Shown here: positions 26,908 through 34,860 of the stretch, piece by piece | Layout: each line of letters starts with the position of its first letter | Position numbering within the stretch: the stretch's first letter is position 1 | Assembly: GCA_963760965.1 (NCBI GenBank) | Contig: CAVXEW010000009.1 | Coordinates: forward strand, 62,001-126,000 | Length of the DNA: 64,000 bases | Source of the DNA: Pararhizobium_B sp963760965 | Lineage (GTDB): Bacteria; Pseudomonadota; Alphaproteobacteria; Rhizobiales; Rhizobiaceae | Reading direction: 5' to 3' | Notes under the pieces: model-generated | The model's database searches: none | Told to the model about the DNA's origin: nothing | The model's input: only the letters and a program-made list of their open reading frames with translations | Made by a program: the position numbers and the translations under genes

Positions 26908-27522
26908 ATGACCGACCGCGGCAACCGAAAGCAGGAAATCACGCCCCAGCTCTTGCTGAAGGCCTACAGCTGCGGTCTTTTTCCCATGGCCGAATCGGCC
27001 GACGATCCGGAACTCTTCTGGGTCGAGCCTGAAATGCGCGGCGTAATCCCCCTCGACTCCTTCCATGTGCCGCGCAGTCTCGCAAAGGTCATGCGGAGCG
27101 GCCGGTTCGAAATGCGGATCGATACAGCCTTCGAGGATGTCATGAGAGGCTGCGCGGCGGCCACTCCCGACCGGCCGTCCACATGGATCAATTCAACGAT
27201 CTTCCGGCTCTACACCGATCTCTTTCATCTCGGACATGCCCATTCGGTCGAGGCCTGGCGCAACGGGCAGCTGGTGGGAGGCCTCTACGGCGTGTCTCTG
27301 GGGGCTGCCTTTTTCGGAGAGAGCATGTTCTCCCGCGAGACCAATGCCTCGAAGGTCTGCCTTGTACATCTGGTCGGGCACCTCAAGGAGCGCGGCTTCC
27401 GGCTGCTGGACACGCAGTTCACGACCGATCACCTCAAGCGGTTCGGCGCCGTGGACGTCCCGCGGCGCGTCTATGACAAACTGCTTTCCGCCGCGCTCGA
27501 CGGGCCGACGCCACGATTCTGA
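26908..27522 (+). CDS. aat: Leucyl/phenylalanyl-tRNA--protein transferase
   Basis: 204-aa Aat that adds Leu or Phe to proteins with N-terminal Lys/Arg, making them ClpAP substrates in the N-degron pathway. Signature segments: LLLKAYSCGLFPMAE near the N-terminus, WVEPEMRGVIPLD, TWINSTIFRLYTDLFHLGHAHSVEAW (split here by usual variation) and LGAAFFGESMFSRETNASKV. The start MTDRGNR at 26908 follows GGTGA; ATG 26851 would extend it without support. A common neighbour of accBC in rhizobia. Confidence 0.95.
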   Translation: MTDRGNRKQEITPQLLLKAYSCGLFPMAESADDPELFWVEPEMRGVIPLDSFHVPRSLAKVMRSGRFEMRIDTAFEDVMRGCAAATPDRPSTWINSTIFRLYTDLFHLGHAHSVEAWRNGQLVGGLYGVSLGAAFFGESMFSRETNASKVCLVHLVGHLKERGFRLLDTQFTTDHLKRFGAVDVPRRVYDKLLSAALDGPTPRF

Positions 27523-27657
27523 CCGTGCGGGCGCCCCCTGCCGGCAGTTCGGGCATCCGCTTACCAATTGACACGCAAAGTGAGCGCAGCAGGGGAACAC
27601 CGCCCCGCCGTCGCCGTTGCTAGCACCATGGGACGACCAAGCAACGGAAGATTTCAC

Positions 27658-29646
27658 ATGCAAATAAAGAAAACGCTTCTTCTCTCGGCCGCCATACCTC
27701 TGCTGACCCTGTCGATGACGCCAGAGGGGCTGGCGGCACAAGTGCACGTCGCCACGGCTGCCACGCTCCTCGCTCAGGCGGATTCCGCCGGCGACCAGGG
27801 CGACAACCCCCGGAAGAAGCGCCATGACGCGCGTCAGGGCAAGAAGGATCATGGCGACAAGGGCCACACCGCCAGCGACAACGGCGGGGCGAAAAGCCCT
27901 CCCGCCTCCGGTAGCCGGACCTCGAACGGCGCGCAGCAGCAGAAGCCAGAAGCATCGGGCGACGCTGCCAAAAAGGTGGCGCCGAAATCCTCTGAACTGC
28001 AGAAGCAGCCTCAGGCCGCGCCGGCGCACGCCGAATCCGGGAAAGCGCCCGCCACGCCAGCGTCGAAGCCCGAGCGCCGGAAATCCGAACCCGCCCGGCA
28101 CGACAAGCACCACGATCAGAAGGCCGATCACGCCAAGCCGACTGCCGATCAGGCCAAGCAGTCCCAATCGGCGCAGCCCGCAAACGGTAGCCAGCAGCAG
28201 GCGAAACCCGCCTCATCCGCGACCGCACCCTCTTCGCAACGCCATGACCAGGCACGCCAGAGCCGGCAGGGCGAAGCACAAAAGCCTCGTCAGGGCTCGG
28301 GACCAGCCAATGCTGCGAAGCCACGGGAATTGAAGGCTGGAGACAGCACCGGCCAACCGGCCACGACTTCCGGCGGCCAGGCTGCGAAGGACAAGGCGCC
28401 TTCTGCGAAACCCGGGGCGGAACCAGCGCCCAAGGGCCATGCCGATCGTGGTAAAGGCAACTCCGCCAGCGGCACCGACCAGACGTCCTTGCCCGGACAA
28501 CCGACACGACAGACCGCCGCTCCTGCCTCCGATGCCGCCAAGCCCGAGAGCCTGGACGCAACGCACGGAACTCCGGTGCTGGACAGCGCGAAGGAACAGG
28601 GTGCAGGCCGCGGAAGGACCGACAACCGCGCGACCGGACAGGATCTCTCGAAGGGCCAGACCGGTTCGGCCGAGCGCAAGGACAGGAATTCGGCGTCGAG
28701 GCAGGAAAACCGGCACCCGGTCCATATCGACTCGGCCGAGAAGGTCCAGGGCAAGCCGGTGAAGCAGCCGCCCGCCTTCCGGCTGCCGCAGAATGCAAGG
28801 GTCGAGAAGCGCACGCATGACCGCGTCATCCTCAATATCGACAACCGCACCGTTATAGAGAACAACGATTACCGTCGAGTCGCACACGATGCGCGGGACG
28901 TTCGGTACGAGGACCTTTCCGATGGGCGCACCCGGCAGGTTGTCGTCCGGCCGAACGGAGTCCGCGTCGTCACGATCCGGAACCGGTACGGCGATATCGT
29001 CCATCGCTCCCGCATCGGACAGGACGGGCAAGAGACGGTGCTCATCTATGCGCCCCGCGACGATCGACATGATCGCTCGTTCTACCGCGATCCCGCTGTG
29101 GATCTGCCGCCGATCCGCCTGCGCGAGCCGGCCGATCACTATGTCCTCGAGGGCCGCGGCGCGAACGAGCGGCAGTATGTGACGTTCCTCGAAAAGCCGC
29201 CGATAGAGCGCATCCCGCACGTCTATACACTTGACCAGGTGCGCTACTCGGCGCGCCTGCGCGACGTCATGCCGAGGATCGATCTCGACACCATCACCTT
29301 CCCCACCGGAAGCAGCGACATCGGCCCGCAGGAGGCGCAATCCCTCAGTGACCTGGCTGACGCGATCCGCGCCGTGCTCCAGAAGGACCCCGGACAGATA
29401 TTTCTGATCGAGGGCCACACCGACGCGGTCGGATCCGCCCAGTCCAACCTGGTTCTCTCAGACGAAAGGGCCGAATCGGTTGCAAGTGTGCTGACGCAGA
29501 ACTTCGGCGTTCCGCCAGAGAACCTCGTTACGCAGGGATACGGAGAACAATACCTGAAGATCGACAGCCAGGGGCCGGAAAGGGCGAACCGCCGAGTAAC
29601 GGTCCGTCGCATAACACCTCTGGTCCGCCCGACCGCGAGCCGCTAG
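27658..29646 (+). CDS. OmpA-family envelope protein with long low-complexity region
   Basis: 662-aa exported protein. A signal peptide covers about residues 1-24. Residues about 40-380 are a disordered, hydrophilic stretch rich in Lys, Gln, Ala, Pro and Ser, suited to spanning the periplasm. A conserved region with repeated RY/RNRYGDIV-type strands follows, and the C-terminal 120 residues form an OmpA peptidoglycan-binding domain (FPTGSSDIGPQEAQSL, IEGHTDAVGSAQSNLVLSDE, GYGEQYL). It likely tethers the envelope to peptidoglycan. No beta-barrel is apparent. ATG 27658 has GGAAG upstream. TTGACA near 27566 may be part of its promoter. Confidence 0.85.
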   Translation: MQIKKTLLLSAAIPLLTLSMTPEGLAAQVHVATAATLLAQADSAGDQGDNPRKKRHDARQGKKDHGDKGHTASDNGGAKSPPASGSRTSNGAQQQKPEASGDAAKKVAPKSSELQKQPQAAPAHAESGKAPATPASKPERRKSEPARHDKHHDQKADHAKPTADQAKQSQSAQPANGSQQQAKPASSATAPSSQRHDQARQSRQGEAQKPRQGSGPANAAKPRELKAGDSTGQPATTSGGQAAKDKAPSAKPGAEPAPKGHADRGKGNSASGTDQTSLPGQPTRQTAAPASDAAKPESLDATHGTPVLDSAKEQGAGRGRTDNRATGQDLSKGQTGSAERKDRNSASRQENRHPVHIDSAEKVQGKPVKQPPAFRLPQNARVEKRTHDRVILNIDNRTVIENNDYRRVAHDARDVRYEDLSDGRTRQVVVRPNGVRVVTIRNRYGDIVHRSRIGQDGQETVLIYAPRDDRHDRSFYRDPAVDLPPIRLREPADHYVLEGRGANERQYVTFLEKPPIERIPHVYTLDQVRYSARLRDVMPRIDLDTITFPTGSSDIGPQEAQSLSDLADAIRAVLQKDPGQIFLIEGHTDAVGSAQSNLVLSDERAESVASVLTQNFGVPPENLVTQGYGEQYLKIDSQGPERANRRVTVRRITPLVRPTASR

Positions 29647-29662
29647 CGCCAGTCTGCCGAAA

Positions 29663-29693
29663 CGCCGGGCCGCGCCGCGAACGCGGCTCGGCG
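29663..29693. terminator. Hairpin between convergent OmpA and DUF2155 genes
   Basis: CGCCG..CCGCG pairs with CGCGG..CGGCG around a short loop (29663-29693), with a two-base internal mismatch. No T tract; likely a bidirectional stop or mRNA-end structure. Confidence 0.45.
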
Positions 29694-29709
29694 CAGTTGC
29701 GGCAACCCG

Positions 29710-30186
29710 CTACTTCGCGGCCGCCGGTGCGTTCGAATCGGGCGGCGTCACGCTCGAGGTCATTTTGCAGTTCTTGAGCCAGACGTCGTAAATCGGGTGT
29801 TCCACCGCGTTCAGACCGGGCGAATCGGCGAACATCCAGCCCGTGAAGATCCGCTTTATCTTCCGGTCGAGGGTAATCTCGTCAACTTCGACGAACGCGT
29901 CGGTCTTCGGCGCCTCGGTGTCGTCGCGGCTGTAGCAGACCTTGGGCGTCACCTGCAGAGCGCCGAACTGCACCGTCTCGTCGATATAGACGTCGAAGGA
30001 CGTGGTCCGCCCGGTGATCTTGTCCAGTCCCTGGAATACGGCAACCTTGTTCGCGATGCGCGCGGCCTCCGCCGCATGAGGAAAAAGGGCGGTGGGTGCG
30101 ACAAGCACGAAAGCGAGGGCCGCCGCGAGCCAGCCCTTGCAAAGGCCCTCGCGGCCTGAAACCGATCCTGCCATTGAGGCTCGCAT
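29710..30186 (-). CDS. DUF2155 exported protein
   Basis: 158-aa protein with an N-terminal signal peptide (hydrophobic LAAALAFVLVAPTALF, ending HAAEA) and a DUF2155 domain: VAVFQGLDKITGRTTSFDV, then LQVTPKVCYSRD and IFTGWMFADSPGLNAVEHPIYDVW. Two Cys (in KVCYS and LKNCKM) may form a disulfide. The function is unknown; it is a conserved alphaproteobacterial periplasmic protein usually next to the NDUFA12 gene, as here. The start at 30186 or 30174 is possible. Confidence 0.88.
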   Translation of the reverse strand: MRASMAGSVSGREGLCKGWLAAALAFVLVAPTALFPHAAEAARIANKVAVFQGLDKITGRTTSFDVYIDETVQFGALQVTPKVCYSRDDTEAPKTDAFVEVDEITLDRKIKRIFTGWMFADSPGLNAVEHPIYDVWLKNCKMTSSVTPPDSNAPAAAK

Positions 30187-30254
30187 TGTCCGAGAACCCT
30201 GCCCTGACCGACCGGCCCTCTGCCGGGAAGCCGATACGATAGAATTTCCGAGAG

Positions 30255-30653
30255 CTAGGACTTGGGTGTCCAGGCGTCGTAATCGCCGGTAACCCTCGGC
30301 CGGTGGCCGAGATTGAGCATGGAACCCTTCGGCCGATACGCGGCCGGGGTCCCCGTGCCGTTCGCCTTGTGCGGCTTTTCCCACTGGCGCGGCTTGTAGG
30401 ACTGGTCCGGAGGCGCGACGTCGGTGCGATGATGCATCCACCCGTGCCATCCGGCAGGAATGGCCGAAGCCTCGGCCTCGCCGTTGTAGATCACCCAGCG
30501 GCGCGTGCGCCCCTCGGAATCGGTTCCGCCCTGGTAGTAGACGTTCCCCAGTTCGTCCTCGCCCACGCGGGTGCCGTGCCTCCACGTGTGGAAGCGCGTC
30601 CCGAGCGTCTGGCCGTTCCACCATGTGAAGAACTGGACGAAAAAGTCTTTCAT
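30255..30653 (-). CDS. NADH:ubiquinone oxidoreductase subunit NDUFA12
   Basis: 132-aa accessory subunit of respiratory complex I, found in mitochondria and alphaproteobacteria. Diagnostic features: TWWNGQTLGTRFHTWRHG, VGEDELGNVYYQ, RRWVIYNGEAEASAIPAGWH and GWMHHRTDVAPPDQSYKPR. The rest of complex I is not in the window, which is the normal rhizobial arrangement. Together with DUF2155 it forms a conserved two-gene neighbourhood; the two are on the same strand, 68 bp apart. Confidence 0.95.
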   Translation of the reverse strand: MKDFFVQFFTWWNGQTLGTRFHTWRHGTRVGEDELGNVYYQGGTDSEGRTRRWVIYNGEAEASAIPAGWHGWMHHRTDVAPPDQSYKPRQWEKPHKANGTGTPAAYRPKGSMLNLGHRPRVTGDYDAWTPKS

Positions 30654-30735
30654 CGATCGCTCTCTCGCGGCTGCAACATGGCGCCGTTATGACGCCCGGC
30701 GCACGGCTTGTCCATACCGCCAAGGCAACAACCGC

Positions 30736-31215
30736 CTATTTCAGGGGGAGCTTGTAGCCAAGATGCGTCTGCCTGAAGCCGAGGCGCTCGTAGAAGCGAT
30801 GCGCATCCACGCGCACCCGGTTGGTTGTCAGTTGTATGGAGGCCGCGCCCTCTTTTCTTCCCTGCCGGATGCAGAAGCGCATCATCTCGTGACCGATGCC
30901 GTTGCCGCGCAGGTCAGGACGAACATGCACAGTCTGGACAAGCAGCAAAGTTGCGCCCTGCCCGCTCAAGACGCTCAGCAGCGTCGTCTTGAAAGTGCCG
31001 GCCACGACGCCGTCCCATTCGGCGACGTAGAGCGTCTCGTTCGGGCTCGCGGCAATGCGGTCATAGGCCGCATCGTAGACGGCCAGTTGCTCGCTGCCGG
31101 CGATGTCTCCATGTGCCCCGAGGTCGTCGGCAACGAGCAGTTCCACGATCAGCGGAACGTCCTCGCGCTCGGCCACGCGAATCGAGATGCGCCGGTCGGC
31201 GTCGCGTCCAGCCAT
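30736..31215 (-). CDS. GNAT-family N-acetyltransferase
   Basis: 159-aa GCN5-related acetyltransferase. The acetyl-CoA-binding segment VHVRPDLRGNGIGHEMMRF (R/Q-x-x-G-x-G/A) and the C-terminal RFYERLGFRQTHLGYKL are clear. The start at 31215 has GAGGAG upstream. The substrate is unknown. It is upstream of NDUFA12 on the same strand (82 bp) and divergent from the small membrane-protein gene. Confidence 0.88.
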   Translation of the reverse strand: MAGRDADRRISIRVAEREDVPLIVELLVADDLGAHGDIAGSEQLAVYDAAYDRIAASPNETLYVAEWDGVVAGTFKTTLLSVLSGQGATLLLVQTVHVRPDLRGNGIGHEMMRFCIRQGRKEGAASIQLTTNRVRVDAHRFYERLGFRQTHLGYKLPLK

Positions 31216-31347
31216 GGCTGGCTCCTCTTCATGCAAGACGGCCTCGGAGCGATTGCTGACGGTCGGTCGCAATATCGCCAAGGTCGAATCGGAACATCCC
31301 CGGTCAAGCTGCATTCTGAAGAGAAAAAGGCAGCAAAGGGAAGTGTC

Positions 31348-31596
31348 ATGATCCAGAAAGTGGACAGGGTCGACCTGGACGATCGGGTCGTCGACTACAG
31401 CGATCCGGCCCAGTTACCTCATCCCCCGAGGCCACGCGTCCGTCGCAAGGACACCGGCGAGTTCGTTGCCGCCGGGGTGGCGGTCGGCATGCTGATCGTC
31501 GGCGGAATGGTGTATGCCGGCTACCGGACCGACAGCCCGGGCTTCGCGAAGCATGCGGTGCAGGTCCAGCCCGCTTCGCCGGCAACGGGAAAATAG
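31348..31596 (+). CDS. Small single-helix membrane protein
   Basis: 82-aa hypothetical protein: a charged N-terminal half with a Pro/Arg-rich patch (HPPRPRVRRKDTGE), one transmembrane helix (FVAAGVAVGMLIVGGMVYAG), and a short Pro/Ala-containing tail. AAAGGGAAG is placed correctly before the ATG. No catalytic motif. Its topology parallels the next gene downstream (31739), so the two may be diverged paralogs. I do not recognise the family. Confidence 0.75.
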   Translation: MIQKVDRVDLDDRVVDYSDPAQLPHPPRPRVRRKDTGEFVAAGVAVGMLIVGGMVYAGYRTDSPGFAKHAVQVQPASPATGK

Positions 31597-31738
31597 GCCG
31601 CCGCCTGGCGCGACGCGCGGCGGCGCCAGCCGCGATCACGCAATCTTACCGAGCGATGGCAAAGTTGGGACACGCACAGGAACACCCGCGCAGGGGCGTC
31701 GTTGTTTCTTCATAACTCGCCAGAGAGAGGAAGAAACG

Positions 31739-32119
31739 ATGAACGACCGACCGAACGATCCCTATGAACCCGTCGACCCGACCCGGCCCGAACTCGATCC
31801 CGAGGGTCGCCCGGTACCGCCGCGCAACAGCGTGGTAACTCCTCCGCCCACACCGGGCCGCGGCGGTGGCCTCTTCGTCGCCGGCATCGTGGTGGTGCTG
31901 TTGATCATTGCCGGGATATTTTATGCAAGCGGTCCGTCGACGACCGGCAAGCATGCTCCGCAGCAAGCCCAGTCTCAGCAGTCCACCCCGCCGTCTGATA
32001 AAATGACGACTGGCAGCACGACCAAGGCCCCGGCCCAGCCGGCGCCGAAGGTTCAGCCCGCACAGCCGGCAAATCCGACGACGAACAGCGCTCCCACGAC
32101 TGGACCCAACCCCAAGTAA
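31739..32119 (+). CDS. Small single-helix membrane protein with Pro/Thr/Gln-rich tail
   Basis: 126-aa hypothetical protein. The N-terminal 40 residues are Pro/Asp-rich, followed by one transmembrane helix (LFVAGIVVVLLIIAGIFYA) and a 65-residue tail of low complexity, rich in Gln, Pro, Thr, Lys and Ala, probably periplasmic. GAGAGAGGAAG precedes the ATG. It is not recognisable as a known enzyme or transporter. The preceding 140 bp contains a hairpin CCGCCGC/GCGGCGG just after the upstream gene. Confidence 0.75.
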   Translation: MNDRPNDPYEPVDPTRPELDPEGRPVPPRNSVVTPPPTPGRGGGLFVAGIVVVLLIIAGIFYASGPSTTGKHAPQQAQSQQSTPPSDKMTTGSTTKAPAQPAPKVQPAQPANPTTNSAPTTGPNPK

Positions 32120-32138
32120 CGTCACGTCTAGCGTGGCG

Positions 32139-32163
32139 GAAGGGCCGCTCCTTGCGGCCCTTC
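32139..32163. terminator. Bidirectional hairpin between small membrane protein and gatB
   Basis: Perfect 10-bp stem, GAAGGGCCGC (32139-32148) and GCGGCCCTTC (32154-32163), loop of 5, in the 51-bp convergent gap. T tract is short. Confidence 0.65.
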
Positions 32164-32170
32164 GCGAGCC

Positions 32171-33670
32171 CTACTCCACGCCGAGCTTGCGGCGTACCAG
32201 TTCGTTGACGGCCTGCGGATTTGCCTTCCCCAGGGTAGCCTTCATGACCTGGCCCACAAACCATCCGGCCAGGTTCGGTTTGGCCCTGGCTTGCTCAGCC
32301 TTCTCCGGATTGGCCGCGATCACCTCGTCGACAGCCGCCTCGATCTCACCCGTGTCGGTGACCTGCCTCATCCCGCGCTCTTCGACGATCCCGGCAGGAT
32401 CTCCTCCCTCGTTCCAGACTATCTCGAACAGATCCTTCGCAATCTTTCCCGAAATGGTGCCTTCTTTTATGAGGTCGATGATGCCGCCGAGCTGGTCGGC
32501 GGAAACAGGCGTAGATTCAATATCGAGTCCGGCCTTGTTCAACGCACCCAGCAGGTCGTTGATCACCCAGTTGGCCGCCATTTTGCCATCCCGGCCGGCT
32601 GCGACCCGCTCGAAATAGTCGGCGATCGCCTTCTCGGAAACGAGGATCGAGGCGTCGTAGACCGAAAGGCCGAGGGTGTCGACGAACCGTTTCCGCTTCT
32701 CGTCGGGCAGTTCGGTGATGTGGCCGGCCAGTTCCTCGATGAATGCGTCGTCGAACTCCAGAGGCAACAGATCGGGATCGGGGAAGTAGCGGTAGTCGTG
32801 CGCTTCTTCCTTGCTGCGCATGGATCGGGTCTCGCCCTTGCCCGGATCGAAGAGCCGGGTCTCCTGGTCGATGGAGCCCCCTTCCTCGAGAATGGCGATC
32901 TGGCGGCGCGCCTCGTATTCGATCGACTGCCCCACAAAGCGGATCGAGTTGACGTTCTTGATCTCGCAGCGCGTGCCGAAATCGCCGCCGGGCTTGCGCA
33001 CCGAAACATTCACGTCGGCGCGCATCGAACCCTCGTCCATGTTGCCGTCGCAGGTGCCGAGGTAGCGCAGGATCGTCCGGAGCTTGGTGAGATAGGCCTT
33101 GGCCTCGTCCGCGGACCGCATGTCCGGCTTCGACACGATTTCCATCAGCGCCACGCCGGAGCGGTTGAGATCGACGTAGGAGAGCGTCGCATGGCGGTCG
33201 TGGACCGACTTTCCGGCGTCCTGCTCCAGATGCAGCCGCTCGATGCCGACCTCGATGTCCTCGAAATTCCCTTGCCGGTCGGGCCCGACCGAGATGATGA
33301 TCTTGCCCTCCCCGACGATGGGATCCTTGTATTGCGAGATCTGGTAGCCTTGCGGCAGGTCCGGGTAGAAATAATTCTTGCGGTCGAATATCGAGCGCTT
33401 GTTGATCTTCGCCTTGAGGCCCAGCCCGGTGCGCACCGCTTGCCTGACGCACTCCTCGTTGATCACCGGCAGCATGCCGGGCATGGCGGCATCGACCAGG
33501 GAAACGTTTGCATTGGGCGCCTTTCCGAATTGCGTCGACGCCCCGGAGAACAGCTTCGCGCTGCTGGTTACCTGCGCATGCACCTCCATGCCGATGATCA
33601 CTTCCCAGTCGCCGGTGGCACCGGGAATGAAGCGTTTCGGATCGGGGGTGCGCGTGTCGATGATCGTCAT
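32171..33670 (-). CDS. gatB: Aspartyl/glutamyl-tRNA amidotransferase subunit B
   Basis: 499-aa GatB, the tRNA-binding kinase subunit of the GatCAB amidotransferase that converts Glu-tRNA-Gln (and Asp-tRNA-Asn) to the amidated form. Signature segments WEVIIGMEVHAQV, FDRKNYFYPDLPQGYQISQY, MRADVNVSVRKPG and ALMEIVSKPDMRSADEA are intact, and the C-terminal YqeY-like tail is present. gatB is separated from gatCA by about 0.7 kb and three other genes, and is on the same strand as them, as is usual in rhizobia. Confidence 0.97.
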   Translation of the reverse strand: MTIIDTRTPDPKRFIPGATGDWEVIIGMEVHAQVTSSAKLFSGASTQFGKAPNANVSLVDAAMPGMLPVINEECVRQAVRTGLGLKAKINKRSIFDRKNYFYPDLPQGYQISQYKDPIVGEGKIIISVGPDRQGNFEDIEVGIERLHLEQDAGKSVHDRHATLSYVDLNRSGVALMEIVSKPDMRSADEAKAYLTKLRTILRYLGTCDGNMDEGSMRADVNVSVRKPGGDFGTRCEIKNVNSIRFVGQSIEYEARRQIAILEEGGSIDQETRLFDPGKGETRSMRSKEEAHDYRYFPDPDLLPLEFDDAFIEELAGHITELPDEKRKRFVDTLGLSVYDASILVSEKAIADYFERVAAGRDGKMAANWVINDLLGALNKAGLDIESTPVSADQLGGIIDLIKEGTISGKIAKDLFEIVWNEGGDPAGIVEERGMRQVTDTGEIEAAVDEVIAANPEKAEQARAKPNLAGWFVGQVMKATLGKANPQAVNELVRRKLGVE

Positions 33671-33811
33671 GGGTCCAACGGTTCTCGGGTTTGCCAGAGT
33701 GACTGGCTAGACCAAGTGGCCCGGCCTGACAAGCCGTATGGCGCCTTGCGATACATCAAGGAAATTCCTGAAGGAAGGCTGATATCTGCACCCACACTCA
33801 TGGAGACTGCG

Positions 33812-34105
33812 ATGGGCATCCGGTCCCTGCTTGCGAAATGGTGGGCTCGCGGCGATCTCGCCGAGAGGATGATGCGGAAAACCAGCGTGGCGGAAGCCGT
33901 CGCGGCGGCCGAAGACGGGCCATCGATGATGCGCGAGGCGGCAGCGCGTTGCCTGGAATGTGGACAGGGCGAATCCTGCGCCTTGTGGCTCGACCGCGCT
34001 CCGTCCGGCCGGAACGCGCCCGTGTACTGCTGCAACAGGGAATTCATCAGGCGGATGAGGGCCGGTGACGCCGGGCGAGACGGTCACCCCGGGACGGAGC
34101 GGTGA
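33812..34105 (+). CDS. DUF6455-type small cysteine-rich protein
   Basis: 97-aa protein. It has a short amphipathic N-terminus (MGIRSLLAKWW) and a C-terminal domain with conserved cysteines: RCLECGQGESCALWLDRAP, then VYCCNREF. This matches what I know of the DUF6455 family, small rhizobial proteins of unknown function; the cysteines might bind metal. ATG 33812 has TGGAG seven bases upstream; ATG 33800 is an alternative. It is divergent from gatB and convergent with the next gene (6-bp gap). Confidence 0.75.
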   Translation: MGIRSLLAKWWARGDLAERMMRKTSVAEAVAAAEDGPSMMREAAARCLECGQGESCALWLDRAPSGRNAPVYCCNREFIRRMRAGDAGRDGHPGTER

Positions 34106-34111
34106 CGCCCG

Positions 34112-34381
34112 TCAGCGGCTCGCGCCGTGTCGAATGAGGTCCGCCTCCTCAGCGAAGCTGCCATCGAAAGGCTCGACCCCCGCGCGCCGATACCAGTAGG
34201 CGGCGTTGCCGGAATCGCCCTCGATGCGGTGACACAGAGCATGCAGCCGGTCGAAGATCGCTTCGCCTTCACGGGATTGCGCCATGCGATGGGCCCGCTC
34301 CCATGCGGCACCCATCCGGAAATCGTCGGACCGGAGGCCGTCGAGGGCCTCGGACAAGCCCGCAGGGTCGTTCTGCATCAT
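34112..34381 (-). CDS. Small conserved hypothetical protein coupled to a GNAT gene
   Basis: 89-aa soluble, mostly helical protein (AAWERAHRMAQSREGEAIFDR, ALCHRIEGDSGNAAYWYRRAG). Its start overlaps the stop of the upstream GNAT gene by 4 bases (ATGA), so it is translated as the last gene of a gatA-GNAT-this unit. It carries no recognisable catalytic motif, though the helix pattern with AAYWYRRAG resembles a degenerate TPR-like repeat. Function unknown. Confidence 0.75.
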   Translation of the reverse strand: MMQNDPAGLSEALDGLRSDDFRMGAAWERAHRMAQSREGEAIFDRLHALCHRIEGDSGNAAYWYRRAGVEPFDGSFAEEADLIRHGASR

Positions 34382-34860
34382 TCTGCAAACACCTTTCTCA
34401 GACTTACGGTTTCGATATCGCGATCTAGCGAGGGAGAATACCGCACGGACAGCGCCGTGACGCTGTATCCACGTCTCTTGCAGAGGTCGATTGCACGGGT
34501 GTTCCGCGCGTGTGTCGACATCTCGGCACAGTCGTACCCGAAACCTCGGATGTCGCCTTCGAGGGCCGCCAGCAATGCCGTTCCCGCCCCGCGGTTCTGA
34601 CAGGCCGGATCAATCCAGAGATCGCTTATCGTGTTGCGCCCGTCCTCGCATGCGCCCCATCCGGCTAGCACCGTGTCGAGTTCGGCCGCAAGGATGATCC
34701 CCCAGGATTCGCGCACGAACGCATCGTAGGCCCGCCGGGCCCCCGCGCTCAGCGCCGCAACGTCCTCCCCCCAGGAGGCCACGGCATCTGCCCAGGCGGC
34801 GTAGCCGATGTCGGCCAGCCGCTGCTGCTCGAAGGCACGGGCGCTGCGGACTACCACCAT
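34378..34860 (-). CDS. GNAT-family N-acetyltransferase, overlapping gatA
   Basis: 160-aa acetyltransferase. Motif A is seen in DLWIDPACQNRGAGTALLAAL and motif B in THARNTRAIDLCKRRGYSV. The start ATG at 34860 lies inside the gatA 3' end (10-bp overlap in another frame: gatA ends GAG AGA TGG TGG TAG, this starts ATG GTG GTA). The 3' end overlaps the next gene by 4 bp. Tight coupling with gatA suggests co-expression; the substrate is unknown. Confidence 0.88.
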   Translation of the reverse strand: MVVVRSARAFEQQRLADIGYAAWADAVASWGEDVAALSAGARRAYDAFVRESWGIILAAELDTVLAGWGACEDGRNTISDLWIDPACQNRGAGTALLAALEGDIRGFGYDCAEMSTHARNTRAIDLCKRRGYSVTALSVRYSPSLDRDIETVSLRKVFAE

